From Axinella damicornis (taxonomy: Eukaryota > Porifera > Demospongiae > Axinellida > Axinellidae): 64,000 nt of DNA. Under the pieces are notes generated by a model. It was not told the DNA's origin, made no database searches, and saw only the letters and a list, made by a program, of their open reading frames with translations. The DNA is taken from assembly GCA_963931865.1 (NCBI GenBank), contig OZ007508.1:16355104-16419103 (forward strand). The letters run 5' to 3'. Numbering within the stretch: the stretch's first letter is position 1; each line of letters opens with the position of its first letter. Below, piece after piece: positions 28,201-39,635 of the stretch. Both the position numbers and the translations under genes were made by a program.

Positions 28201-31200
28201 CGCGATTATTGCGTTATCGATATTATTCGCTCAGCTCTAGCATGCACATTGCTTTACCCCTGCTGTGCCACCCGATTCGGAAACCTTCTCCACTACAAGT
28301 AGTGCATAAACATGGAAACCCTTCCAGTACTTCATCAGCGCAAGGTTTTACGTTAGGTTTCCGAACCGGGTGGACTACTACATGACCTGTCAAAAGGTTT
28401 TGGGTGCTCCACTCACACGTACTTGGACAAAGGTTTTGGGTGTTCCAGCACACTTACTGGACAAAGGTTTTGGGTGCTCCAGTACAAATACTGGACAAAG
28501 GTTTTGGGTGCTCCAGTACAAATACTGGAAAAAGGTTTTGGGGTTTCCTAGTAGGCTAGTGGAAAAATGTTTTTGAGTTTCGTAGCGGACTGCTGGAATA
28601 AGGTTTCTGGGTTTCCTAGTGGACTACTGAAAAAGGTTATGGAGGTCCAAGCAGTAATGGGGAAAAGGTGTTAGGGTTTGACTCCTGACCTACGTACCAA
28701 GTTCTGGATCTTCTTGAATATTTTTTCGCCATCTTTTAGTACTTGTTTCTTCGTCATTCTCCTAGTCACTTGACATTTGAGCTTATCCTTTTCTCCAATA
28801 GACATTGTTTGGTAGATTGCACTTGCCTCCTTGTTAAACACAGCTGGGTTTTCTGCCATAGCAGTCTTTCCAGCTACAAAAGCAAAGGTAATACAGATTG
28901 TGGATATATGCGTGGTTATACACGTCTGCAAATATAACAGGTTAAATACCTTCACTTTGTCCAAAGTTTTTGAGATGCTGCTGCCAAGGTGTTAGTCTGA
29001 CCCTCTTCAATGGACGACATGCTTCATCTTCAGCATTGAATTGAATTGTGGAATAGTCATGTGAATGTGCTTGTTTGTAACCAGCTAGCTGCAGAGTTTG
29101 TGATTAATGATGGTATATATATATACTCATCGTCTGCCTCCTCTCCAGCTTTCCTCTTCATGTTGCGCCGTCGGATCCAATTCTATATGCAAAACCAGGA
29201 TAATTAAATGCTATCATTACATCATGGTTTATCTAACACACCTTCACTTGTGTAAGCTGGAGACCTGTGCTTGCAATGGCCGACTCAATATCTCTGGAGT
29301 GCCTCTTGCCCCATCCTGTCATACCACTGATATACAGGGATTCAAGAACAGTTGCCACTTCTTCTGGAAATGGCTTGCTTGGAAGGACAGTGGTCGCCCT
29401 GGGGGATTCACCTTCACTGTCACCACACTCACTACCACTTGGAGGCGGCAGTGACAAAGGACTCGGACTGCTTTCAAGCTCCATAGTACAGAAAACGCCA
29501 CGTGGGTTCCGTATTATGTTGATGACTGCAAAGTATACGGATAGGTTTAGAGGGGTTAAACCGTGAAAACCTTCCCCAGTAATATTTGTGCGAGGGTTTC
29601 CTGTTTTGACAGTAAACCTACTGACGTTAGGTTTCCGAACCGGGTGGTTGGAAAGGCATTCCAAATCTCAACATCAATTTTATTATCGAGCTACGTAGGA
29701 TTGTAAAGACTAGTGCAATGCGTACATATCCTGACTGCTGCAGAATCTCATTAGTTAAGCACTGCTTTTGTAAGCTGATGTAGAAATGATTTTCTCTTGA
29801 TTTTGGTTCACTCCATTGTGTCAAAGTCAATGATGTATATGTGATTGACTCGCTGTGTCAAAGAAGTCATGTTGTCTTTAGAATAGGATTCTAAAGACTA
29901 GTGCAATACATACGTACATACCCTGAATGCTTCTTGTTTTCTGATGCTCTGGAAGATAGCACAGTCAAAACTGAACAGGAAGTTCATTCTTCGGAAGATA
30001 GTGTCACATTGCACGAACGTATGCAAAGCGTTCACCAACTCGTACCTGCAAGTGGGGGTGCCGTTCATGAAACCTATCCCACCAGCCAAAAACTGCTCAT
30101 GCAAGAAATCAAGGTTGTCTAGGTTATATCATTCTGGGTGATCTGCTGTGGGGGTCTACAAAAGTCGTTCCCACTTTTTCTAGTATAATTTTATGGGAAT
30201 GGTTACCATGTGTTTCGACGTATAGTCGCAGGAAATCTGTGGTGTAGGATTCTAAAGACTAGGACGTACCCTGAATGCTGCAAAATCTCATTAGTTAAAC
30301 GCTGCTCTTGTAAGCTGATGTGGAAATGATTTTCTCTTGATTGTGTTCACTCCATTGTGTCAAAATCAATGATGTAGATGTCATTGACTTGTTGTGTCAA
30401 AGAAATCATATTCAGTTGATTGTTGAGACTGATGCAACATGTTAGTTAAATGCTGCTCTTGTAAGCTGATGTAGAAATGATTTTCTCTCGATTGTGTTCA
30501 TTCCATTGTGTCAAAATCAATGATGTAGATGTCATTGACTCATTGTGTCAAAGAAATCATATTCAGTTGATTGTTGAGACTGATGCAACATGTTAGTTAA
30601 ATGCTGCTCTTGTAAGCTGATGAAGAAATTATTTTCTCTCGATTGTGTTCATTCCATTGTGTCAAAATCAATGATGTAGATGTCATTGACTCGTTGTGTC
30701 AAAGAAATCATATTCAGTTGATTGTTGAGACTGATGCAACATGTTAGTTAAATGCTGCTCTTGTAAGCTGATGTAGAAATTATTTTCTCTCAATTGTGTT
30801 CACTCCATTGTGTCAAAATCAATGATGTAGATGTCATTGACTCGTTGTGTTAAAGAAATCATATTCAGTTGATTGTTGAGACTGATGCAACATGTTTATT
30901 GCTCAGATGGATAAGTGGAGTTTCTTGGGCGGCCACCATTTCGTATCCTGGAAGTGCTGTGCTACCAATGCCCTTGTGACAAGTCCATCGACTGTCTTAT
31001 AACCTGATATACATACAGCTGTATCAGTGATTGTGGCTAATCTGTGGTATATAGGATTCTAAAGACTAGTACGTACCCTGAATGCTGCAAAATCTCATTT
31101 AAACGCTGCTCTTGTAAGCTGATGTACAAAATGATTTTCTCTTGATTGTGTTCACTCCATTGTGTCAAAGTCAATGATGTATATGTCATTGACTCGTTGT

Positions 31201-34200
31201 GTCAAAGAATTGATATTTAGTTGATTGCTGAGACTGATGCAACATGTTTATTGCTCAGATGGATAAGTGGAGTTTCTCGGACGGTCACTGTTTTGTATCC
31301 TGGAAGTGCTGATGCCCTTGTGACAAGTCCATTGACTGTCTTATATACATATCAATGGTTGTGGCAAATCTGTGGTATAGTGCAATACATACATACCCTG
31401 AATGCTGCAAAAGCTCGTTAGTTAAACACTACTCTTATAAGGTGATGAAGAAATGTTGATTTTGGTTCACTCCATTGAGTTGAAATCGATGATGTAGATG
31501 TGATTGACTTGTGTCAAAGAATTCACTTTCAGTTGATTGTTGAGACTGATGCAACATGTTTATTGCTCAGATGGATAACTTGAGTTTCTCGGACGGTCAC
31601 CGTTTCGTATCCTGGAAGTGCTACCAATGCCCTTGTGACAAGTCCATTGACTCTGTCTTATAACTTGATATACATATCAGTGATTGCAGCAGCAAATCTG
31701 TGGTATAGGATTGTAAAGACTAATGCAATACATACATACCCTGAATGCTGGAAAAGCTCGTTAGTTAAACACTGCTCTTGTAAGCTGATGTAGAAATGAT
31801 TTTCTCTTGATTGTGTTCACTCCATTGAGTCAAAGTCGATGATGTAGATGTGATTGACTTGTTGTGTCAAAGAAGTCATATTCAGTTGATTGTTGAGACT
31901 GATGCAGCATGTTTATTGCTCAAACGGATAAGTGGAGTTTCTTGGACGGCCACCATTTCGTATCCTGGAAGTGCTACCAATGCCCTTGTGACAAGTCCAT
32001 CGACTCTGTCCAGTGATTGTGGCTAATCTGTGGTATAGGATTCTAAAGACTAAATACGTACATACACTGAATGCTACAAAATCTCGTTAGTTATACACTG
32101 CTCTTATAAGCTGATGTAGAAATGATTGTCTCTCGATTTTGGTTCACTCCATTGAGTCAAAGTCGATGATGTAGATGTGATTGACTAGTTGTGGCAAAGA
32201 AGTCATACTCAGTTGACTGATGCAACATGTTAGTTAAATGCTGCTCTTGTAAGCTGATGTAGGAATGATTTTCTCTCTAGTTTGATTCACTCCATTGTGT
32301 CAAAGTCGATGATGTAGATGTCATTGACTCGTTGTTGCAAAGAAGTCATACTCAGTTGATTGTTGACACTGATGCAACATTTTTATTGCTGAGATGGATA
32401 AGTGGAGTTTCTCGGACGGTCACTGTTTCGTATCCTGGAAGTGCTACCAGTGCCCTTGTGACAAGTCCATCGACTCTGTCTTGTAACCTGATATACATAG
32501 CGGCAAATCTGTGGTATAGTACAGTATGTACGTACCCTAAACGCTGCAAAAGCTCGTTAGTTAAACACTGCTCTTGTAAGGTGATGAAGAAATAATGTTC
32601 TCTTGATTTTGGTTCACTCCATTGAGTTGAAGTTGATGATGTAGATGTGATTGGCTCGTGTCAAAGGATTTACTTTCAATTGATTGTTGAGACTGATGCA
32701 ACATGTTTATTGCTGAGATGGATAAGTGGAGTTTCTCGGACGGTCACTGTTTCGTATCCTGGAAGTGCTACCAATGCTCTTGTGGCAATTAGTCGGTTGA
32801 CTCTCTTATAACCTGATGTACGTATCAGTGAGATCTGCGTTATAGGATTCTAAAGACTAGTGCAATACATACATACACTGAATGCTGCAAAATCTCTTTA
32901 GTTTAACGCTACTCTTGTAAGCTGATGTAGAATGATTTTCTCTTGATTGTGTTCATTCCATTGTGTCAAAATCAATGACGTAGATGTTATTGACTCGTTG
33001 TGTCAAAGAAGTCATATTCAGTTGTTGAGACTGATACAGCATGATTATTGCTCAGATGGATAAGTTGAGTTTCTCGGACGGCCACTTTTTCGTATCCTGC
33101 AAGTGCTACCAATGCTCTTGTGACAATAATATTAGTCTGTTGACTCGATCTGTCTTATAACCTGATGTACGTATCAGTGAGATCTGCGTTATAGGATTCT
33201 AAAGACTAGTGCAATACATACATACCCTGAATGCTGCAAAATCTCTTCAGTTTAACGCTGCTCTTGTAAGCTGATGTAGAAATGATTTTCTCTTGATTGT
33301 GTTCACTCCATTGTGTCAAAATCAATGATGTAGATGTTATTGACTCGTGTCAAAGAAGTCATATTCAGTTGATTGCTGAGACTGATGCAACATTTTTATT
33401 GCTCAGATGGATTAGTGGAGTTTCTCGGACGGCCATTGTTTCGTATCCTGGAAGTGCTGTGCTACCAGTGCCCTTGTGACAAGTCCATTGACTCTGTCTT
33501 ATAACCTGATATACATATCAGTGATTGTGGCTTAATCTGTGGTATAGGATCCTCAGACAGTTTTGTGTTGCACCTCCTGAGTGCTTCAGGGGTATCTCTT
33601 GTGTCCATCTTATCGCTTCCTCGACACCTCCCCTTCTCCTCCCCCTCCCCTCCTGAGAGAGTGTACAAGGCAGAGAAACTGATCTGCAACAAATAGTGGC
33701 CTAAACAGAAATACCATCAAACTGATGTTGACATGATTGTCTTTGGACTTGCACCAGCCAAGTTCGCTCCACTGAATTGAAATCAATGATGTAGACATGA
33801 TTGACTCGTTGTCTCAGTGAAGTTCATCGGCATAGCAAAGTGAATTGAAATCATTTCTTTTATAGGAGGCCCTCGTGCATGCTTCAGTTGCAAGGGGTGC
33901 ATATGAGGGAGCGTAGGTATCAGGGCAGCGTACCGGAAGTCCATTCATGCCTATGTATACGTATTTCTTTTCAATGGCATGTAGACGTAACGCGGAACAT
34001 TTCCAGAAGTATGTGGTATAGCTTGATCTTGAAGTGACCGCACGGACGTGCTGTGGTGATTTCAATAATTTTGGGTATGCAAACTCAGCTGCAGCAGCTG
34101 TAGACTCTACGCACCACGTACCAACGGTTGTAGCTTACTCAGAATGAGAGATGCGAGCTGACAACTGGATTTGAGTGAAAATGAGCAGCATCTTCACAAA

Positions 34201-37200
34201 ATTTGGTGCCATTTCCAGTAACCAACTCCTAGACAGCTATCACAGGTATTCTGTGCAAGAAGTAAGAATGCTATTGTTGGTGATTGCATGACTTTCCGTG
34301 TTCCAGCAATGCAAATGGTATAAACAGTCGGCATAAATCAATGCATGCGGGAATGAGAAAATGTATAGTCACCGGCATTAACTGCATGACAGAGAACTCT
34401 ACATAGAGGCTCTGAAGTCTGTTCCTGAGTCTGCAGATGATACAGAGCACTTCGCACGTCCGAATGGAAGTATAAATTAAAGTGGTAGCAAATGCGCAGA
34501 TAGGTCTTATTCAGGTGCAGCTAATGGTGTCCAAAGTTCAACCTGGCCAGTGCAGCTCCTGCTCACTCTGCAAGAAGAGTAATCCAAGGTACACACATCC
34601 CAGAGCAGTGAAAAACAGAGGGAAGGGTACACACTGACCAACATTGTGCAAAACAGCTTACGAGAAATGTATCATACCCAAGTTCTTACCCACAATGGGT
34701 ATGATGCAGTATACCAAAGGCTAACACCACTGCGAGAGCGTCTTGCATACTCTTGCATACTCTTGCATACTCTTGCATACTCTCCAGTGTAATGACCTGG
34801 TTGTGAAGTGGTGTATGTATTGGCATGGTGCATTACAAAGTGGCTGTTGTCGCTCACTTGGTTGGATCCAGCTGGGAGGCACGTAGCTTGTGCCACCCAA
34901 GGAGTAGTGAAAGTGTGCTTACACGTCTGTGCACATGTCAAGAGATCAGCAGTACACAATTAACCATGTCTTGTGCACATGTCAAGAGATCGGCAGTACA
35001 CAATTACTCTGTTGGCCATATTTCCATATGTCCTCAAATGCTTCACTAAATAATTCTTATCAGCCTCCATCGTACGAGGACAAGCCTCATGCTGAGTATG
35101 TGGCTGATTTGGTGATGCACACATTACGTAGTTCACACCCCCACCATGTCTAGTTTACTGATCACGTCATGCCAGCCGGCACCTGCGCATGGCTCTTCTC
35201 CCTCCCTGCCTGCGCTTTCTCCAATATCTTTTGCTTCCTCTTCTTACGTTGATGTTTCCTCATCTGCTTCCCCTCTTTCTGTTTGAGGAAAGGAAGCAGC
35301 ATGTCACCAGGACATCAACCAGGAAGGGGTGCATTACGAGTTGTCCGTCCTCATTCTCTTCCGTTCTTCTGATATGACCTGCCCTTCTCTGTATTCTGCC
35401 TGCGTATGATCCACTAGATCATAGACAGCCTCTCGTGGGGATACCTCCGCCTCAACTTTTGAACCTTCTGTTCAAACGCTAAAAAAGAAAAACGAGGTGA
35501 GAGGAACGGAACAAGGAGTAAGTAGAGAGGAGAAGATTAGTTGTTCCAGATCATTGTTTATAAACAATGTGTCTGTACGTATGTCTATGTACATGCAGCT
35601 TCCATACCCATGCTTTCCGCATGCGTATCACATGACTAGCTTGCCACTCCCTCCTTGCTGGTCTATTTGACAGCGTAGGTAGTACCGTTCCCTTTAAACA
35701 ATGAAACATTGTGTACGTACTGAGTATTTCACCAACTATTCAATCCGTGATGAATCAACAACAACAACAAAAACATGACAGCGCTGATGGCTGCACGTAG
35801 CTCAGATCACTGGCATACATTGGCCTAGTCTCGTTCCCAGACCGTGTATCCAGCGCGTGTATCGCTTCCAGTATAACGCGATACTAAAAGCGATCCATGC
35901 TGGGGTTGGTTGGGTCTGGGACCGAGACTAACGTTGGCCTAAAGCTGTCACTTCCTATAATGCAAGGAGAATCAAACTGTGATTTGTCATGCTTGTGCAG
36001 TGGTGTATCACAATGCTGCTTTGTGACATATATACCAGCATCAACCTTCCCCAACAGAAAGGGTAGGACTTCATAGCAAATCGATTTGCCAAACCCCATC
36101 GGTAGTCACAGAAGAACATCTCTCTCTGTGTACATGTGGCATACAGCTTGTAGTTGCTCCGACTTGAGATCACTTCCCGCCTTTCCAACCTTAGAAACCG
36201 TGTACGATGAAGCCTTAGCAAGCAGTGAATCACTTGAAGAAATGTCATCTTTGTCAATCAACTTCGTGACATACGTGGTTTATAAACATTCCTATAAAAA
36301 TGTTACGAGTCCCCCAAAACTAGCGGTATTGTGCACATGCGGAATGTGTTTTACCACGACCTTCTTTGCTAACAGACACGCAAACAGACAGACAGACGGG
36401 CACGAAGGCATTGCTTTACCCCTGCTGTGCATCCACATTGCTTTACCCCTGCTGTTCCACCCGATTCGGAAACCTTCTCCACTACAAGTAGTGCATAAAC
36501 ATGGAAACCCTTCCAGTACTTCATCAGCGCAAGGTTTTACGTTAGGTTTCCGAACCGGGTGCACTACTACATGACCTGTCAAAAGGTTTTGGGTGCTCCA
36601 CTCACACGTACTTGGACAAAGGTTTTGGGTGTTCCAGCACACTTACTGGACAAAGGTTTTGGGTGCTCCAGCACACTTACTGGACAAAGGTTTTGGGTGC
36701 TCCAGCACACTTACTGGACAAAGGTTTTGGGTGCTCCAGTACAAATACTGGACTAAGGTTTTGGGTGCTCCAGTACAAATACTGGAAAAAGGTTTTTGGG
36801 TTTCCTAGTAGGCTAGTGAAAAAATGTTTTTGAGTTTCGTAGCGGACTGCTGGAATAAGGTTTCTGGGTTTCCTAGTGGACTACTGAAAAAGGTTATGGA
36901 GGTCCAAGCAGTAATGGGGAAAAGGTGTTAGGGTTTGACTCCTGACCTACCAAGTTCTGGATCTTCTTGAATATTTTTTCGCCATCTTTTAGTACTTGTT
37001 TCTTCGTCATTCTCCTAGTCACTTGACATTTGAGCTTATCCTTTTCTCCAATAGACATTGTTTGGTAGATTGCACTTGCCTCCTTGTTGAACACAGCTGG
37101 GTTTTCTGCCATAGCAGTCTTTCCAGCTACAAAAGCAAAGGTAATACAGATTGTGGATATATGCGTGGTTATACACGTCTGCAAATATAACAGGTTAAAT

Positions 37201-39602
37201 ACCTTCACTTTGTCCAAAGTTTTTGAGATGCTGCTGCCAAGGTGTTAGTCTGACCCTCTTCAATGGACGACATGCTTCATCTTCAGCATTGAATTGAATT
37301 GTGGAATAGTCGTGTGAATGTGCTTGTTTGTAACCAGCTAGCTGCAGAGGTTATGATTAATGATGGTATATATATACACTCACCGTCTGCCTCCTCTCCA
37401 GCTTTCCTCTTCGTGTTGCGCCGTCGCATCCAATTCTATATGCAAAACCAGGATAATTAACTGCTATCATTACATCATGGTTTATCTAATACACCTTCAC
37501 TTGTGTAAGCTGGAGACCTGTGCTTGCAATGGCCGACTCAATATCTCTGGAGTGCCTCTTGCCCCATCCTGTCATACCTCTGATATACAGGGATTCAAGA
37601 ACAGTTGCCACTTCTTCTGGAAATGGCTTGCTTGGAAGGACAGTGGTCGCCCTGGGGGATTCACCTTCACTGTCACCACACTCACTACCACTTGGAGGCG
37701 GCAGTGACAAAGGACTCGGACTGCTTTCAAGCTCCATAGTACAGAAAACGCCACGTGGGTTCCGTATTATGTTGATGACTGCAAAGTATACGGATAGGTT
37801 TAGAGGGGTTAAACCGTGAAAACCTTCCCCAGTAATATTTGTGCGAGGGTTTCCTGTTTTGACAGTAAACCTACTGACGTTAGGTTTCCGAACCGGGTGG
37901 CTGTGCATGCACACGCAGGGTGAATACCTCTAGCATATACCCCTGATAAGATACCCACCCTATCAATTTCATGGTGCCCACTTTATAGATGATTCCAAGT
38001 ATTGAGGCATCGTTGTACTCTGTAGACTGTCTTCCTGTGACCCTTGAAGGTTATAAGGCTCTCAAATGTTGGATCTTGTTGTGTATGAACTAGCTGATGT
38101 CATGGTGATGTGTCTAGAGGTGGATTGATGATGTAATTCAGTGAAAGCTTCCTGGAAATTCTTGTATAGCATTGTCGCTTGATATAGTATTAATTATCTG
38201 GAGGGAATTGGGACACAGCAAAACAGTGTTGCTTTTACCAATTCCCTTGCATATCCACACAGTTTACCATCAGCCAAATATTTCCAACTTCACTGACTAA
38301 TTGTTTCCATCATACGTACAATTCATTAAACGCACTACAATTTACTGTAACAGTACGCATTTTTAAAATTGCGGGCTATTAATTTTTGCGGAACCATTTC
38401 GTCACTGCGCCGGATTTATGCTGCAAAGTAAGCTCTAGAAGCCCTGGCAAAGCAGGAGGTCTCATATGAAAACGCTAGGGTTGTACATATGTACGTTTCC
38501 TAACGTGTTTGGAGCTGTGCACGTGAGCACCTTCGTTGTACTGACTCCAGTGTGTGTACAGTCTTGGTCCCAGACCCAAACCAACCCCAGGTGTGATGGT
38601 AGTATTATGCTTGCATATTGTACATAGTACCGTAGTTGCTCGTTATCAGGCTTATATAGCTCACTTATAAGGAGCATATTCACTGTTAGGCGGAGGTTTG
38701 ACTCGTCTCAGCTACTCTCTATTAAGCGCTGAAGTCTTCTCCCAGAAACTCATTTTTGATCCTATGGAGTTGAAAAATCTATAATTCTAATGAAGCGCAC
38801 TTCCTGTTCAAGCAATGTCATACGAAATTAAGTGCATTTCACGTATAGGTGCATATTAAATTTTTTCCTGTGGAAATATAGGCACATGCACCTACTGGTT
38901 ACGTTACAAGCGACTACGGTGTATTTTCTTGCTTGTACTTACCTGTTCACGGTGTACTATTGTGTGCGATGTTCATTAATATATCTTTCTTTATTCCTCA
39001 GGTGTTGTGGTCCTGACAATGTTTATGAATCTCATACGAGTGAGAAAGATCGGGTTGAAGTCGATGTTCGTCATGGTTAGTTGACATGCAGTCTTCAACG
39101 TACACTGGCCCATACAGCACAAGTACATGTGTGTATGCATACAGCCAATGTGGCCCATACATGGATTATAGCACGTATGCATATGCATGTGGTCCTGATA
39201 AGATGAGAGACTTGCCTCTATGGCTTACTAATGTTTGTGATTTCTGTGGCACTACAGTATGTGATGCGATCTTCCAGCCCTTACCCCTCCATTTCCTGTA
39301 CTGGCAGTGACAATCTGGAGGTGGGAATGACCTTCAGCCTGACACACCCTAGCGCTTTTAGTTTGGATGCTGCTGGTTCGATCTCTGTCCTGCCTTTGAA
39401 GTATCTAGAGCAGTGGTGGCCAGTGACACTGGCGTACTACCCAGACTATAGTAATTTTGTTCCCTAGCTCTGGCTCCTGTATCACTAACCTCAGTCTGAA
39501 TATGTCAAGGCCTGCCTTTGTAGCTCCTCAGTACCAAATATCCAGGATTTCATCAGGCAGGAGGATCCCCCCTCCTTGAATCTTTGCTGCCCTGTTTTAT
39601 GT

Positions 39603-39635
<33 letters not shown>

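Larger units (their letters stand above)
18638..29646 (+). repeat. Tandem segmental duplication, copy 1
   Basis: This copy is collinear and highly similar to 29647-37899. It starts GTTGGAAAAGCATTCC and ends exactly at the right terminal inverted repeat (CGGGTG) of the 1.4-kb TIR element. Relative to copy 2 it carries two insertions, at the TTAA at 18750 and the hAT at 27558. It has fewer satellite units and an extra 44-bp repeat unit near 26100. Confidence 0.93.
28269..29646 (-). mobile_element. 1.38-kb TIR element with spliced DNA-binding-like ORF (copy 1)
   Basis: The ends CACCCGATTCGGAAACCT and TTAGGTTTCCGAACCGGGTG are inverted repeats. The left flank has GCTGTGC (28262-28268), which matches the right flank of copy 2 (37900-37906), implying a 7-bp target duplication. 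A second right-type end at 28351-28372 makes a 104-bp sub-element at the left. The right end is the exact breakpoint of the segmental duplication. Confidence 0.8.
29647..37899 (+). repeat. Tandem segmental duplication, copy 2
   Basis: It begins GTTGGAAAGGCATTCC (equivalent to 18638) directly after the TIR end of copy 1, and runs collinearly to the same TIR end at 37899. It lacks the 18754-21488 and 27558-28239 insertions. It has more 150-bp satellite units (30450-30900) and more 35-bp units (36600-36790). The high identity suggests a recent event, or two haplotypes joined in assembly. Confidence 0.93.
36458..37899 (-). mobile_element. 1.44-kb TIR element with spliced DNA-binding-like ORF (copy 2)
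   Basis: TIRs CACCCGATTCGGAAACCT and TTAGGTTTCCGAACCGGGTG are flanked by GCTGTTC (36451-36457) and GCTGTGC (37900-37906). This copy keeps its original right flank. It contains a 104-bp sub-element at the left end, an expanded 35-bp repeat at 36577-36790 and the four-exon ORF below. The superfamily is not recognised. A 7-bp duplication fits few known groups. Confidence 0.8.
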
